Position numbers and translations under genes: made by a program
The notes under the pieces: model-generated
Databases searched by the model: none
What the model was told of the DNA's origin: nothing
Seen by the model: only the letters and a program-made list of their open reading frames with translations
Part shown: piece by piece, positions 1-6,783 of the stretch
How the letters are laid out: every line of letters starts with the position of its first letter
Numbering within the stretch: the stretch's first letter is position 1
Assembly: GCA_023436385.1 (NCBI GenBank)
Contig: JAEZJH010000545.1
Location: 1-14,601 of the forward strand
Length of the DNA: 14,601 bases
Source of the DNA: Pseudomonadota bacterium
GTDB lineage: Bacteria; Myxococcota; Myxococcia; Myxococcales; Vulgatibacteraceae
Reading direction: 5' to 3'

Positions 1-1
1 G

Positions 2-943
2 CCGAAACGGGCCGCTCACGACGCGCTCCCGGAGGCGGCGGCCACGGTCGCCTCCGGCGATCGGCGCGAACCACTTCCGGGGCCCGCGTCCTCCCTCGAT
101 CCGGCTGCCGCCGGGCCGGGGACGGCCCCCGCCGCCGGGCGCGACACGGTGCTCGCGGAGCGCCCGCCGGACCTCGAGCTCCGCTGGCCCTCGGCCGGGG
201 CCGGAGAGGGCGGCGACGGGGAGGGCAGCGCCGGGGAGGGCGGTACCGGGCCCGCGCTACCTCCCCCGCCGGCAGTGGACCCGGCGGACGCGCTCTCCCG
301 GAAGGTCCAGGGGATCCTCACCGCCGACGCGCCCTTCCGCCGGGCCCGGGAGTCGGCCGACCCCTACTGGATCGCGGTGAAGGAGCGGCTCTCGCGCGAT
401 TTCGTGGTCCCGGCGGAGGTGCTCGAGGATCGGGCGGACGGGGGCTTCGGTCCCCAGAACCGGGAGGCGGCCCGGGCCTACCTGGCCCAGGCGAAGCAGT
501 TCGGCGAGACCGGCAACCCGGAGCGCCCGGAGCTCTACGCGCCCCACGCCGCGGCGATCCCCGGCGTCGACGAAGATCGGCTCCGCTTCCAGCGGGCCCA
601 GGTCCGGCGGACCGAGCCGGGCGAGGACGCGATGCGGCTGGTCACCTGGATCCGCATCGGCTTCGCCGCCGACGGCACCGTGGAACAGGTCTCGCTCGAG
701 CGCTCGAGCGGCCTGCCCGCCCACGATCGCCTGGCCCTCGAGGCGGCCCGCGCCCTGCCGAGCCTCGGGCCGCGCCCGCCCGACCAGGCGGCGACGATCT
801 GGGCCTTCGAGTCGCTCCTCTGGATCGTCCCCCCGCTGCCGATGGTCGGCTGCGCCTTCGACGCCACCTTCATCCCCACCGAGTGCTTCTACCCGCTGAA
901 GCGCTTCACCCGGTCGCGGGTGCGGCTCGAGGCGCTGCCCTGA
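2..943 (+). CDS. TonB-family energy transducer, C-terminal part (5' end outside window)
   Basis: The frame is open from base 2 to the TGA at 941-943 (313 residues visible), so the N-terminus and its expected membrane anchor lie outside the window. A GTG at 149 is the first internal start but is probably not the true one, because the Pro/Ala-rich reading continues upstream of it. The visible protein begins with a low-complexity Ala/Pro/Gly linker of the kind that spans the periplasm in TonB. The C-terminal half has the TonB C-terminal pattern: a beta strand (RLVTWIRIGFAADGTVEQV), then SLERSSG, then a helix (HDRLALEAARALP). TonB-like proteins couple the ExbB/ExbD proton motor to outer-membrane transporters or to envelope machines. 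No exbB/exbD or receptor gene is visible here, so the partner is unknown. After the TonB core there is a Cys-containing tail (GCAFDAT, TECFYPL). The family call is fairly firm; the exact role is not. Confidence 0.72.
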   Translation, partial: PKRAAHDALPEAAATVASGDRREPLPGPASSLDPAAAGPGTAPAAGRDTVLAERPPDLELRWPSAGAGEGGDGEGSAGEGGTGPALPPPPAVDPADALSRKVQGILTADAPFRRARESADPYWIAVKERLSRDFVVPAEVLEDRADGGFGPQNREAARAYLAQAKQFGETGNPERPELYAPHAAAIPGVDEDRLRFQRAQVRRTEPGEDAMRLVTWIRIGFAADGTVEQVSLERSSGLPAHDRLALEAARALPSLGPRPPDQAATIWAFESLLWIVPPLPMVGCAFDATFIPTECFYPLKRFTRSRVRLEALP

Positions 944-994
944 CGACGGCCCGGGGGGCCGGGCCGCCGGGGGATTCGCCCGCGGTGGCGCGGA
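944..994. terminator. GC-rich hairpin between convergent genes
   Basis: The 51 bases between the TonB-like gene and the convergent homogentisate dioxygenase gene contain an inverted repeat, CGGCCC (947-952) and GGGCCG (956-961), with a 3-base loop. It sits a few bases after the TonB-like stop codon. No T-run follows on either strand, so it could end transcription from both sides only weakly or with Rho. Confidence 0.3.
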
Positions 995-2149
995 TTACGG
1001 GAGGAAGCTCTCCATGTAGTCCGGATCCTCGATCCCCAGGGCGTCCCGGGTGGCCCGGAGCGGCTGGAAGGTGTCGATCATCACCGCCAGTTCCTCCGTG
1101 GCCTTGGTCCCGATGCTCGCCTCGTAGGCGCCCGGGTGCGGACCGTGGGGAATCCCCGCCGGATGGAAGGAGATGCTGCCCGGCCCGACGCCCTTCCGCG
1201 AGGTGAAGTTCCCGCTGGCGTAGAAGAGGAACTCGTCGCAGTCGACCGACGAGTGCGGGTACGGGCAGGGGATCGCCTCCGGGTGGAAGTCCACCGGCCG
1301 CGGCACGAACGAGCAGATCAGCGCGCCGCGGGCGGCGAAGGTCCCGTGCCAGGTCGGCGGCAGGTGCACCGACGAGACCCGGGGCTGGAAGCTCCGGATC
1401 GGGAAGGACCACGGATAAACCGTGCCGTCCCAGCCCGCCACGTCGAGCGGCGAGGCGGTCAGGGCGAACCCGTGGAAGGCCTCGCCCCGCTTCACCACCA
1501 GCTCCCGGATCCCCTCGTCGACGGGGCCGCGGAACTCCGGCCGCTGGAAGTCGCGGTGGGAGTAGGGCGCGTCCATGCGGAGCTGGCCCGCCTCGTTCCG
1601 GAACTGCTTCGGCAGGTGCATCCCGCCCCGGCACTCGACCGCCAGCCAGTGCTGCGGTCCGGGGTCGGGGATCAGCCGATAGGGGAGGCCCCGGGGCGCG
1701 AAGACGTAATCCTCGCGGGCGAAGCGGACGTCGCCCAGCGGCGTGCGGAGGACGCCCCCGCCCTCGAGGACGAAGAAGAGGTCGTCGCCGTCCCCGTTGG
1801 CGAAGTAGACCGGATCCTCGGCGGTCGGACGGAGCACGGAGAGGACCACGTCCTCGTTGAAGAGGAGCGGGACCCGGGCGTCCACCGGCGCGCCGCCGGC
1901 CTTCACCGCGCCGGTGCGGTAGTGCCGCTTGCGCAGGGGCCGGGGCTCTGCCGCCACCGCCGGCCGGAAGCCGTGGGCGACCTCCGCGGCCCGCTGCTCG
2001 TGGGGACGGTTTCGCCGGTAGAGAATGGTGTACGGCCCGTCGAAGCCCTGGCGGGTCAGGCACTCCTCGTGGAGGAGCCGCCCCTCCTCGTCCCGGAAGA
2101 CGAGGTGGTGTTTCCGCGGGATCCGGCCGGCGGCGAGGCGGTCGATCAT
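995..2149 (-). CDS. hmgA: Homogentisate 1,2-dioxygenase
   Basis: This Fe(II) enzyme opens the ring of homogentisate with O2 to give maleylacetoacetate, in the cytoplasm. The protein is 384 residues, the shorter bacterial form (human enzyme about 445). Two cupin-like halves are visible. The C-terminal half carries the iron site: His299 in PYPHSS, Glu306 in VDCDEF and His335 in AGIPHGPHPG. The 36-residue spacing between the two His equals that of human His335 and His371. Other family landmarks are NFTSRKGVGPGS (314-325) and PPTWHGTFAARG. The ATG (2149-2147) overlaps the TGA of the upstream hydroxyphenylpyruvate dioxygenase gene (ATGA), so the start is well fixed and translation is probably coupled. 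It is the last gene of the operon and converges on the TonB-like gene. All catalytic residues are present. Confidence 0.96.
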   Translation of the reverse strand: MIDRLAAGRIPRKHHLVFRDEEGRLLHEECLTRQGFDGPYTILYRRNRPHEQRAAEVAHGFRPAVAAEPRPLRKRHYRTGAVKAGGAPVDARVPLLFNEDVVLSVLRPTAEDPVYFANGDGDDLFFVLEGGGVLRTPLGDVRFAREDYVFAPRGLPYRLIPDPGPQHWLAVECRGGMHLPKQFRNEAGQLRMDAPYSHRDFQRPEFRGPVDEGIRELVVKRGEAFHGFALTASPLDVAGWDGTVYPWSFPIRSFQPRVSSVHLPPTWHGTFAARGALICSFVPRPVDFHPEAIPCPYPHSSVDCDEFLFYASGNFTSRKGVGPGSISFHPAGIPHGPHPGAYEASIGTKATEELAVMIDTFQPLRATRDALGIEDPDYMESFLP

Positions 2150-3303
2150 TCGATCCGCCCCTCCAGCTTGTGCTGGCGCTCGATGCTCTCGAAGAGGGCC
2201 CGGAAGTTGCCGGCGCCGAACCCCTGGTCGCCCTTCCGCTGGATGATCTCGAAGAAGAACGGCCCGGCCTCCGGGTCGCGGTAGAGCGTGGCCGCGTCCT
2301 TCACGAAGATCTGCAAGAGGTAGCTGTGGCGCTTGTCGCCGTCGACGAGGATCTCCAGGTCGCGGAGCACCGCCAGGTCCTCGTCGATCGCCCCGACCCC
2401 GAGCCGCTCGAGGTGGGCGGGGAGGGCGTCGTAGTAGGTGCCGGGGGTGGGCATGAATTCCACGCCCCGGGCCCGCAGCTCCTTCACGCAGGAGATGATG
2501 TCCGGCGTGGTCAGGGCCACGTGCTGCACGCCGGGCCCCCGGTGATCCTCGGTGAAGAGGTGGATCTGCGAGGCCTCGAAGAACGGCCGCCAGGGCTCGT
2601 TGTTGGCGAACCGCACCCCGCTCTCCGGATCCCACATCACCACCGAGCGGAGTCCGGAGCCGTGGTCCTGCGGGCCGGCGACGTCGTTGGTGTGGAACTC
2701 CACGTTCCAGAACCGCTCGAGGCCGAGCACGTGCTCCATCCAGAGGAGCGCCGGCGAGAGGGTGGGGAAGTTCGAGGTGACGTGGTCGAAGCCGGTGAAG
2801 CCGAAGCGGTTCCGGCCGCCCTTGGGCGTCGCGTGGGCGGCGAAGCCGGGGAAGAGGTCCCGGTAGCCGTCCCGCTGCAGGAACCGGAACAGCGTGTCCC
2901 CGAAGGGCGTGGCGATGGCGAAGCTGGCCAGCCGTCCGCCGTGGCCGTCGACGTGGCGCTGGATGTCGCCGACCGGCGTCCCGCCCCGCTTCTCGAGGAG
3001 GGCGAAGGCGCGCTCCACGTCCTTCACCTCGAAATTCAAGACACCGACGCCGGCCGGGTGCTTCTTCAGCCACTTGGCGGCGGCGTCGTCGCCGCGGACG
3101 GAGGCGACGCACTCGAAGACGTTGTCGCCCGCCATGAACACCGCGGTCTTGGTGCCGGTCCGCTTCTCGTGCTCGAGCGAGCCGACGCCGATCTCCGCAA
3201 AGTCGAGCTTGTCCGCGTAGAAGCGGCGGCTCCGCTCGAGGTCCTTCACGTAGTAGGTGACCGATTCGAGCCGCTTGATCCCCAGGGACTCCAACTTGCC
3301 CAT
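2146..3303 (-). CDS. hppD: 4-Hydroxyphenylpyruvate dioxygenase
   Basis: This enzyme converts 4-hydroxyphenylpyruvate to homogentisate by decarboxylation, ring hydroxylation and side-chain shift, using Fe(II) and O2. The 385-residue protein has two vicinal-oxygen-chelate domains. The N-terminal one (about 10-145) lacks metal ligands. The C-terminal one (about 167-360) has the iron triad: His174 in GFDHVTSNF, His261 in GPGVQHVALTT and Glu352 in FFFEIIQRKG. SGLRSVVM, NNEP and the GFGAGNFRALFESIERQ tail are diagnostic. I chose the ATG at 3303 because the protein begins there with the family-like MGKLESLGIKRLES and a purine-rich GGGGAAGGAA lies directly upstream. It starts 23 bases after the stop of the isomerase gene and overlaps the next gene by 4 bases. 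No damage is seen. Confidence 0.97.
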   Translation of the reverse strand: MGKLESLGIKRLESVTYYVKDLERSRRFYADKLDFAEIGVGSLEHEKRTGTKTAVFMAGDNVFECVASVRGDDAAAKWLKKHPAGVGVLNFEVKDVERAFALLEKRGGTPVGDIQRHVDGHGGRLASFAIATPFGDTLFRFLQRDGYRDLFPGFAAHATPKGGRNRFGFTGFDHVTSNFPTLSPALLWMEHVLGLERFWNVEFHTNDVAGPQDHGSGLRSVVMWDPESGVRFANNEPWRPFFEASQIHLFTEDHRGPGVQHVALTTPDIISCVKELRARGVEFMPTPGTYYDALPAHLERLGVGAIDEDLAVLRDLEILVDGDKRHSYLLQIFVKDAATLYRDPEAGPFFFEIIQRKGDQGFGAGNFRALFESIERQHKLEGRIE

Positions 3304-3326
3304 TTCCTTCCCCCATGCACTGCGGT

Positions 3327-3974
3327 TCAGGCCGGTCGTGCGTCCGGCTGTGTGTTCGGATGGCTCTCCCGGAACGCCGGGAGGTCGACGCAGGCCGCCT
3401 CGACCCGCGCCAGCGTGGGATAGGCCGCGACGTCCACCCCGAACCGCCGGGCGGCGTAGAGCTGCGGCACCAGACACACGTCGGCGAGCGACGGCTCGTC
3501 GCCGACCAGGAAGCGTCCCGCCGACCCGGCCGCCTCCCGCTCCAGGGCGGCGAGCCCCCGCTTCACCCAGAAGTCGCCCCAGTCGTTCCGGGCGATCCCG
3601 GCGGCCTCCACCTTCTGCAGGACCAGCTGGTTGTGGAGCGGCTGGATCGAGGAGTTGACCAGCTCCGCCAGCTGCCGCGCCTTGGCCCGGGCGAAGGGCT
3701 CCCGGGGAAGGAGCGGCGGCGCCGGGAAGCGCTCCTCGAGCCACTCGAGGATCGCCAGGGACTGGGCCAGCCGCACCGTCCGGCCTCCCTCCGTCACCTC
3801 CAGGGCCGGGACCATCCCCAGCGGGTTCACCGCCGCGTAGGCCTCGGCGTGCTGCTCGCCGGCGAGCAGGTCGACCGGCACCGTCTCGTGGGGAACCCGC
3901 TTGTAGGCGAGGCCGATCCGCACCCGCCAGGTGCTCGAGCTGCGCCAGTAACCGTAGAGCTTGATCGCGGTCAC
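3327..3974 (-). CDS. maiA: Maleylacetoacetate isomerase (zeta-class glutathione S-transferase)
   Basis: This enzyme isomerises 4-maleylacetoacetate to 4-fumarylacetoacetate with glutathione as cofactor, linking homogentisate ring cleavage to the final hydrolysis. The 215-residue protein is of normal size. The N-terminal thioredoxin-like domain (1-85) has the zeta-class signature SSSTWRVRIGL at 12-22, then NPLGMVPAL and the glutathione-binding LAQSLAI. The C-terminal helical domain has LVNSSIQPLHN and the GDEPSLADVCLVPQLYAARRF region. At the Cys16 position of the human enzyme (SSCSWRVR) this protein has Ser14, which is common in bacterial members and keeps the nearby Ser12/Ser13. The start is a GTG (3974-3972) overlapping the TGA of the upstream hydrolase gene (GTGA), implying coupled translation. 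The context makes the isomerase role much likelier than a generic GST. Confidence 0.93.
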   Translation of the reverse strand: MTAIKLYGYWRSSSTWRVRIGLAYKRVPHETVPVDLLAGEQHAEAYAAVNPLGMVPALEVTEGGRTVRLAQSLAILEWLEERFPAPPLLPREPFARAKARQLAELVNSSIQPLHNQLVLQKVEAAGIARNDWGDFWVKRGLAALEREAAGSAGRFLVGDEPSLADVCLVPQLYAARRFGVDVAAYPTLARVEAACVDLPAFRESHPNTQPDARPA

Positions 3975-4948
3975 GGCCGCACCACCCGCTGCGCGATGGC
4001 GCCGAAGAGATCGCGGCCGGCGCGATCGGCCATGCGGATCTCCACCCGATCCCCGTAGGTCAGGAAGGGCGTCCGCGGCGCGCCCTCCTCGATGGTCTCG
4101 ATCATCCGCCGCTCGGCGAGACAGGAGATCCCCCGGGCCCGGTCCTCGTTGGAGACGGTGCCGCTCCCCAGGATCGTCCCGGCGGTGAAGGCCCGGGTCT
4201 TGGCCACGTGCTCGACCAGGTCGAAGAAGGAGAAGTGCATCTCCGGCCCGGCCTCGGTGTCGCCGACCAGCTCGCCGTTCAGCCGGGTGGTGAGCCGGAG
4301 GTGGACGCGGCCGTCGCGCCAGGCGTCGCCCAGCTCGTCGGGCGTCAGGGCGAAGGGCGAGAAGGCAGTGGCCGGCTTCGACTGGAAGAACCCGAACCCC
4401 TTGGCCAGCTCCGGGGGGATGAGGTTCCGCAGGCTGACGTCGTTGGCGAGGAGCACCAGGCGGACGTGCTTCGCCGCCTCCTCCCGCTTCGTGCCCCGGG
4501 GCACGTCGCCCAGGATCACCGCCACCTCGGCCTCGAAGTCGAGACCCCAGGCCGAATCGGGCAGGACCAGGTCGTCGGTGGGGCCGAGGAGCACGCCGGA
4601 GCCGCCCTGGTAGACCAGCGGATCGGTGCGGAGGGTCGGCGGCGGCTCGGCGCCCCGGGCCTTCCGCACCAGGATCACGTGGTTCAGGTAGGCGGAGCCG
4701 TCCACCCATTCGTAGGCCCGGGGCAGCGGCGCGTGGAGCCGCGCCGGCTCGAGCGGCTCACCCTCGAGCTTCCCCGCGTCGAGGCGCGCGGCGAGGTCGC
4801 GGAGCGCGGGCTCGACCTCGTCCCAACGATCGAGCGCGGCCTGCAGCGTCGGCGCGTGGACACCGGCCGGAACGAACGCGGCGCCGTCCCGGCGCACGAC
4901 CACGAGCCGGCCGTCCCGGCTCCCGTCCCGCAGGGTCGCGAGCTTCAT
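3971..4948 (-). CDS. fahA: Fumarylacetoacetate hydrolase (bacterial 325-residue type)
   Basis: This enzyme performs the last step of tyrosine breakdown, cleaving fumarylacetoacetate to fumarate and acetoacetate. The 325-residue protein starts MKLATLRDGSRDGRLVVV, the usual opening of the bacterial form, which is shorter than the roughly 420-residue eukaryotic enzyme. The catalytic fold runs from about 80 to 320. Metal-ligand candidates are Glu139 and Glu141 in DFEAEVAVI and Asp170 in ANDVSLRNLIPPE. KGFGFFQSKP (Lys191), AFTAGTILGSGTVSN and TPFLTYGDRVEI are also family landmarks. The ATG at 4948 is preceded by GGGAGACGGAG. It is the first gene of the operon, so the transcript carries the pathway in roughly reverse order of the reactions. 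A perfect stem-loop lies in its leader (4964-4983). Its stop overlaps the GTG start of the isomerase gene. Confidence 0.95.
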   Translation of the reverse strand: MKLATLRDGSRDGRLVVVRRDGAAFVPAGVHAPTLQAALDRWDEVEPALRDLAARLDAGKLEGEPLEPARLHAPLPRAYEWVDGSAYLNHVILVRKARGAEPPPTLRTDPLVYQGGSGVLLGPTDDLVLPDSAWGLDFEAEVAVILGDVPRGTKREEAAKHVRLVLLANDVSLRNLIPPELAKGFGFFQSKPATAFSPFALTPDELGDAWRDGRVHLRLTTRLNGELVGDTEAGPEMHFSFFDLVEHVAKTRAFTAGTILGSGTVSNEDRARGISCLAERRMIETIEEGAPRTPFLTYGDRVEIRMADRAGRDLFGAIAQRVVRP

Positions 4949-5282
4949 CTCCGTCTCCCGTTCCCCGGGGCCACCGCCCCGGGTTTCCTTCGTGTGGGGG
5001 CCAATCCATAGCCGGGAGCCGATCGGGATGCATGGGCACACCCGGGCGCCGCCGCCGCGAAGCGTCCGCGGCCTCACGTTGCCGGGCGGGCGGCGGAACT
5101 CCCGCCGCCAGCGCGCATCGTCCGAAAGGCGGACACGACGCGGCGCGTGAGTTGGCGAACGACATCGGCGATCGCTCGCGCAGTTGCGCCGGTCCCGCCG
5201 TCCCCCAAGATCGGGAGGACGAGACAGCGGAGCGCCACCGGTGGGGGAACCGGAGGTCGATCCGTTCCGAAAGGGGGAGAGG
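4949..5282. promoter_or_regulatory. Divergent intergenic region between tyrosine operon and receiver gene
   Basis: These 334 bases hold no convincing gene. They must contain the promoters for both the leftward tyrosine operon and the rightward receiver gene, but I cannot point to a firm -35/-10 pair. On the minus strand, TATGGATT near 5000-5010 is the most -10-like and AT-richest short patch on the operon side, with no good -35. Besides the leader stem-loop there is a 10-base perfect palindrome, CCACCGGTGG (5235-5244), about 40 bases before the receiver start, and GCGATCGC near 5168-5175. Any of these could be an operator, but none is shown to be. Confidence 0.4.
4964..4983 (-). promoter_or_regulatory. 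Perfect stem-loop in leader of the tyrosine-catabolic operon
   Basis: Read on the transcribed minus strand, CCCGGGGC, loop GGTG, then GCCCCGGG form an 8-base-pair perfect GC stem. It ends about 15 bases before the fahA ATG and directly in front of the GGGAGACGGAG ribosome-binding region. Such a stem could tune translation or mRNA stability. It has no T-run and is not a classical terminator. The pairing is directly visible; a regulatory role is inference. Confidence 0.4.
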
Positions 5283-5735
5283 ATGGGAACGCCGTACCGC
5301 ATGCTGCTCGTCGAAGACGACCGGAACCTCGCCGTCGCGATCCGCATGGCCCTGCCGGCCGATCGCTGGGAGGTGCACGTCGCGCCGCAGCTGGGCGACG
5401 CGCTCCAGGCGCTCCGCGTCCTTCCGGCCCCCGACGTGATCGTCACCGAGCTGGCGCTCTTCGAGGGCCCACCCGTCGCGCATCTCTTCGAGGAGCTCGC
5501 CCGGACGCCGGCGCTCGCCTCGATCCCCGTGGTCGCCGTCTCCGGCTGGGAGCGCGCCCTCGAGGTCGCGGCGTTCTACGGGATCCCGGCGGAGCGCGTC
5601 CTCCCGAAGCCGCTCGATCTCCGCCACCTCGCGGCGGTGCTCGACGCCAGCGTCGGCCCGGTCCCCGGGTTGAAGGCGCCGCACCGGGTTCCGGTGTCCG
5701 CCGACGTGCCGCACCGGACCGGCGCGGATTACTGA
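5283..5735 (+). CDS. Stand-alone receiver-domain protein with Glu in place of the phosphoacceptor Asp
   Basis: This 150-residue protein is a single CheY-like receiver with no output domain. The acidic pair (Asp12, Asp13 in LLVEDDRN), the conserved Ser87 (VVAVSG) and Lys109 (VLPKP) are present. The strand that normally ends in the phosphoacceptor Asp reads VIVTEL, placing Glu56 at that position. Asp51 lies too early and matches the common PD turn. Glu often mimics phospho-Asp, so the protein may be locked in an active state or have lost phosphorylation. The tail after 122 is short and Pro-rich, with PHR twice (about 133-145). I chose the ATG at 5283 because GGGGGAGAGG lies immediately upstream and the receiver fold begins at once; upstream in-frame sequence is non-conserved Arg-rich reading. 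It is divergent from the tyrosine operon, but a functional link is not shown. Confidence 0.85.
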   Translation: MGTPYRMLLVEDDRNLAVAIRMALPADRWEVHVAPQLGDALQALRVLPAPDVIVTELALFEGPPVAHLFEELARTPALASIPVVAVSGWERALEVAAFYGIPAERVLPKPLDLRHLAAVLDASVGPVPGLKAPHRVPVSADVPHRTGADY

Positions 5736-5757
5736 CCGCGGTCGAACGACCCGCGGG
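5736..5757 (+). terminator. Imperfect hairpin directly after the receiver gene
   Basis: CCGCGGTCG (5736-5744) is followed after two bases by CGACCCGCGG (5747-5756), giving a stem with one bulged C and a very tight loop. It begins right after the TGA of the receiver gene. No T-run follows, so termination is only suggested. Confidence 0.25.
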
Positions 5758-5801
5758 GCCGTCGCCAGGCCGTAGCCTGCCCAGTCTCTCCTTCTCCTCG
5801 G

Positions 5802-5823
5802 CCGGCCCCGTCACCGGGGCCGG
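5802..5823 (+). terminator. Perfect 9-bp GC hairpin downstream of the receiver gene
   Basis: CCGGCCCCG (5802-5810), loop TCAC, CGGGGCCGG (5815-5823) form a perfect stem about 70 bases past the receiver stop. There is no T-run on either side. It may end or stabilise the receiver transcript; the structure itself is plain. Confidence 0.3.
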
Positions 5824-6047
5824 GCCCGGGGAGCCGCCAGCCCACCGCCCTCCGCCGTCCGCGCCGGTCGCCCCGGAGTGCGACCGGGGCGGTTGTCGCT
5901 CGCCTGCACGCCTCCCATTCTCGAACGGCGGGTAGCCGGACCGCTCGACCGCGGGCAACTCCCCCGGACGAGCGAGCTGGCGATTCCGTGGGGCGGGAGC
6001 GCGCCGGCCCGCCGGAGGGGAGAGGCGCTAGGGCGGAGGGTAGGGCG

Positions 6048-6665
6048 ATGCGGACGGCGTTTCTCGGGACCGCGCTCGGTCTCGTGTTTCTTTTGGCGGC
6101 CTGTGGCGGGTCGGACTTGCCCGATCGGGACGGCGGCGAACCGGCTCGACCGGACGACGGGGACGACTCCGGCGCTCCGAGCGGCCAGCTCGAGCTCGAG
6201 CTGAAGCCGCCGGCCGGCGGGATCGGCGGCCCGCCCGGCGAGGTCTTACATCGGAACGACGGCAAGGATGGCGACGGCGGCAAGAACGAGTGCCGGGAAG
6301 CGAAGGAGTGCACCCGAATCGAGGACAACCAGAACATCACCCACGTCTTCTTGAACCTGAAGTGCGACGCCGGCGACTTCCGGGTGACCCTCGAGACCGA
6401 TCAGTTCGGGCGCGTGGACGTCACCGACCGGCTGCACGACAACGGCGGTCCCTGCGGAGACATCGAGCGGGACTTCTGGTTCGTCGTCCCCGGGCCGGAC
6501 GAGGAGGCCAAGGTCTGCGTGATCTTCGAGGAGAACAAGCGGTCGCAGGTCAAGGTCTCGTACAAGGCCGGCGGCGAGTGTGTCGAAAACGAAGACACGC
6601 TCTTCCAGGGCGAGAAGTGCGAGAAGTGCGAGAAGCGCCAGGACGGCGGGGGTGGCCCCATGTAG
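6048..6665 (+). CDS. Hypothetical Cys-rich lipoprotein
   Basis: I do not recognise a family. The 205-residue protein starts with a lipoprotein signal peptide (MRTAFLGTALGLVFLLAAC) with lipobox LAAC at 16-19, so Cys19 is the predicted lipidated residue. The first residues after it are Gly-Ser-Asp, and the outer membrane is a reasonable guess for location. Residues 20-80 form an acidic, Gly/Pro/Asp-rich linker. The folded part (about 81-188) looks all-beta, with Cys at 82, 88, 106, 136, 157 and 178, consistent with three disulfides. The C-terminus is a short charged repeat, EKC-EKC-EKR (189-197), giving CxxC at 191-194, then Gly-rich GGGGPM. The ATG at 6048 was chosen because it directly precedes the signal peptide and has GGAGGGTAGGG upstream; a longer reading from 5988 would bury the signal. 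It is followed by two hairpins and another exported Cys-rich gene. Confidence 0.78.
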   Translation: MRTAFLGTALGLVFLLAACGGSDLPDRDGGEPARPDDGDDSGAPSGQLELELKPPAGGIGGPPGEVLHRNDGKDGDGGKNECREAKECTRIEDNQNITHVFLNLKCDAGDFRVTLETDQFGRVDVTDRLHDNGGPCGDIERDFWFVVPGPDEEAKVCVIFEENKRSQVKVSYKAGGECVENEDTLFQGEKCEKCEKRQDGGGGPM

Positions 6666-6710
6666 CGGCCCGAGCGGGCCGTCGCCCGGGGACCGCTCGG
6701 TTCCCGGGCG
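6666..6710 (+). terminator. Tandem GC hairpins after the lipoprotein gene
   Basis: Starting on the base after the TAG, CGGCCC (6666-6671), loop GAGC, GGGCCG (6676-6681) form one stem. Two bases on, CGCCCGGG (6683-6690) pairs perfectly with CCCGGGCG (6703-6710), extendable inward by a G-U and an A-T pair. There is no strong T-run. The pair could separate expression of the lipoprotein from the following gene or protect the upstream message. Confidence 0.4.
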
Positions 6711-6783
6711 CGGCGCCGCTGCGCGACCGTCACGCCGATCCCAACCTCGGAACGGAGGAGAACTCGTCCCGAGAGGAGAGGCG

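Larger units (their letters stand above)
5736..6047. other. Intergenic region before the Cys-rich lipoprotein gene
   Basis: These 312 bases carry two hairpins near the left end (described separately) and no reading frame that looks coding on either strand. I see no recognisable promoter box. The right end supplies the ribosome-binding GGAGGGTAGGG just before the lipoprotein ATG. Confidence 0.5.

Noticed and set aside
995..3316. A single 773-residue minus-strand protein reaching through homogentisate dioxygenase and beyond
   Set aside because: The first part is Arg/Pro-rich out-of-frame reading of the hydroxyphenylpyruvate dioxygenase gene. The real protein begins at 2149 with an ATGA overlap.
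5184..5282. Longer N-terminus for the receiver protein
   Set aside because: The added residues are Arg/Pro-rich and lie before the first beta strand of the fold, and the strong GGGGGAGAGG site points to 5283.
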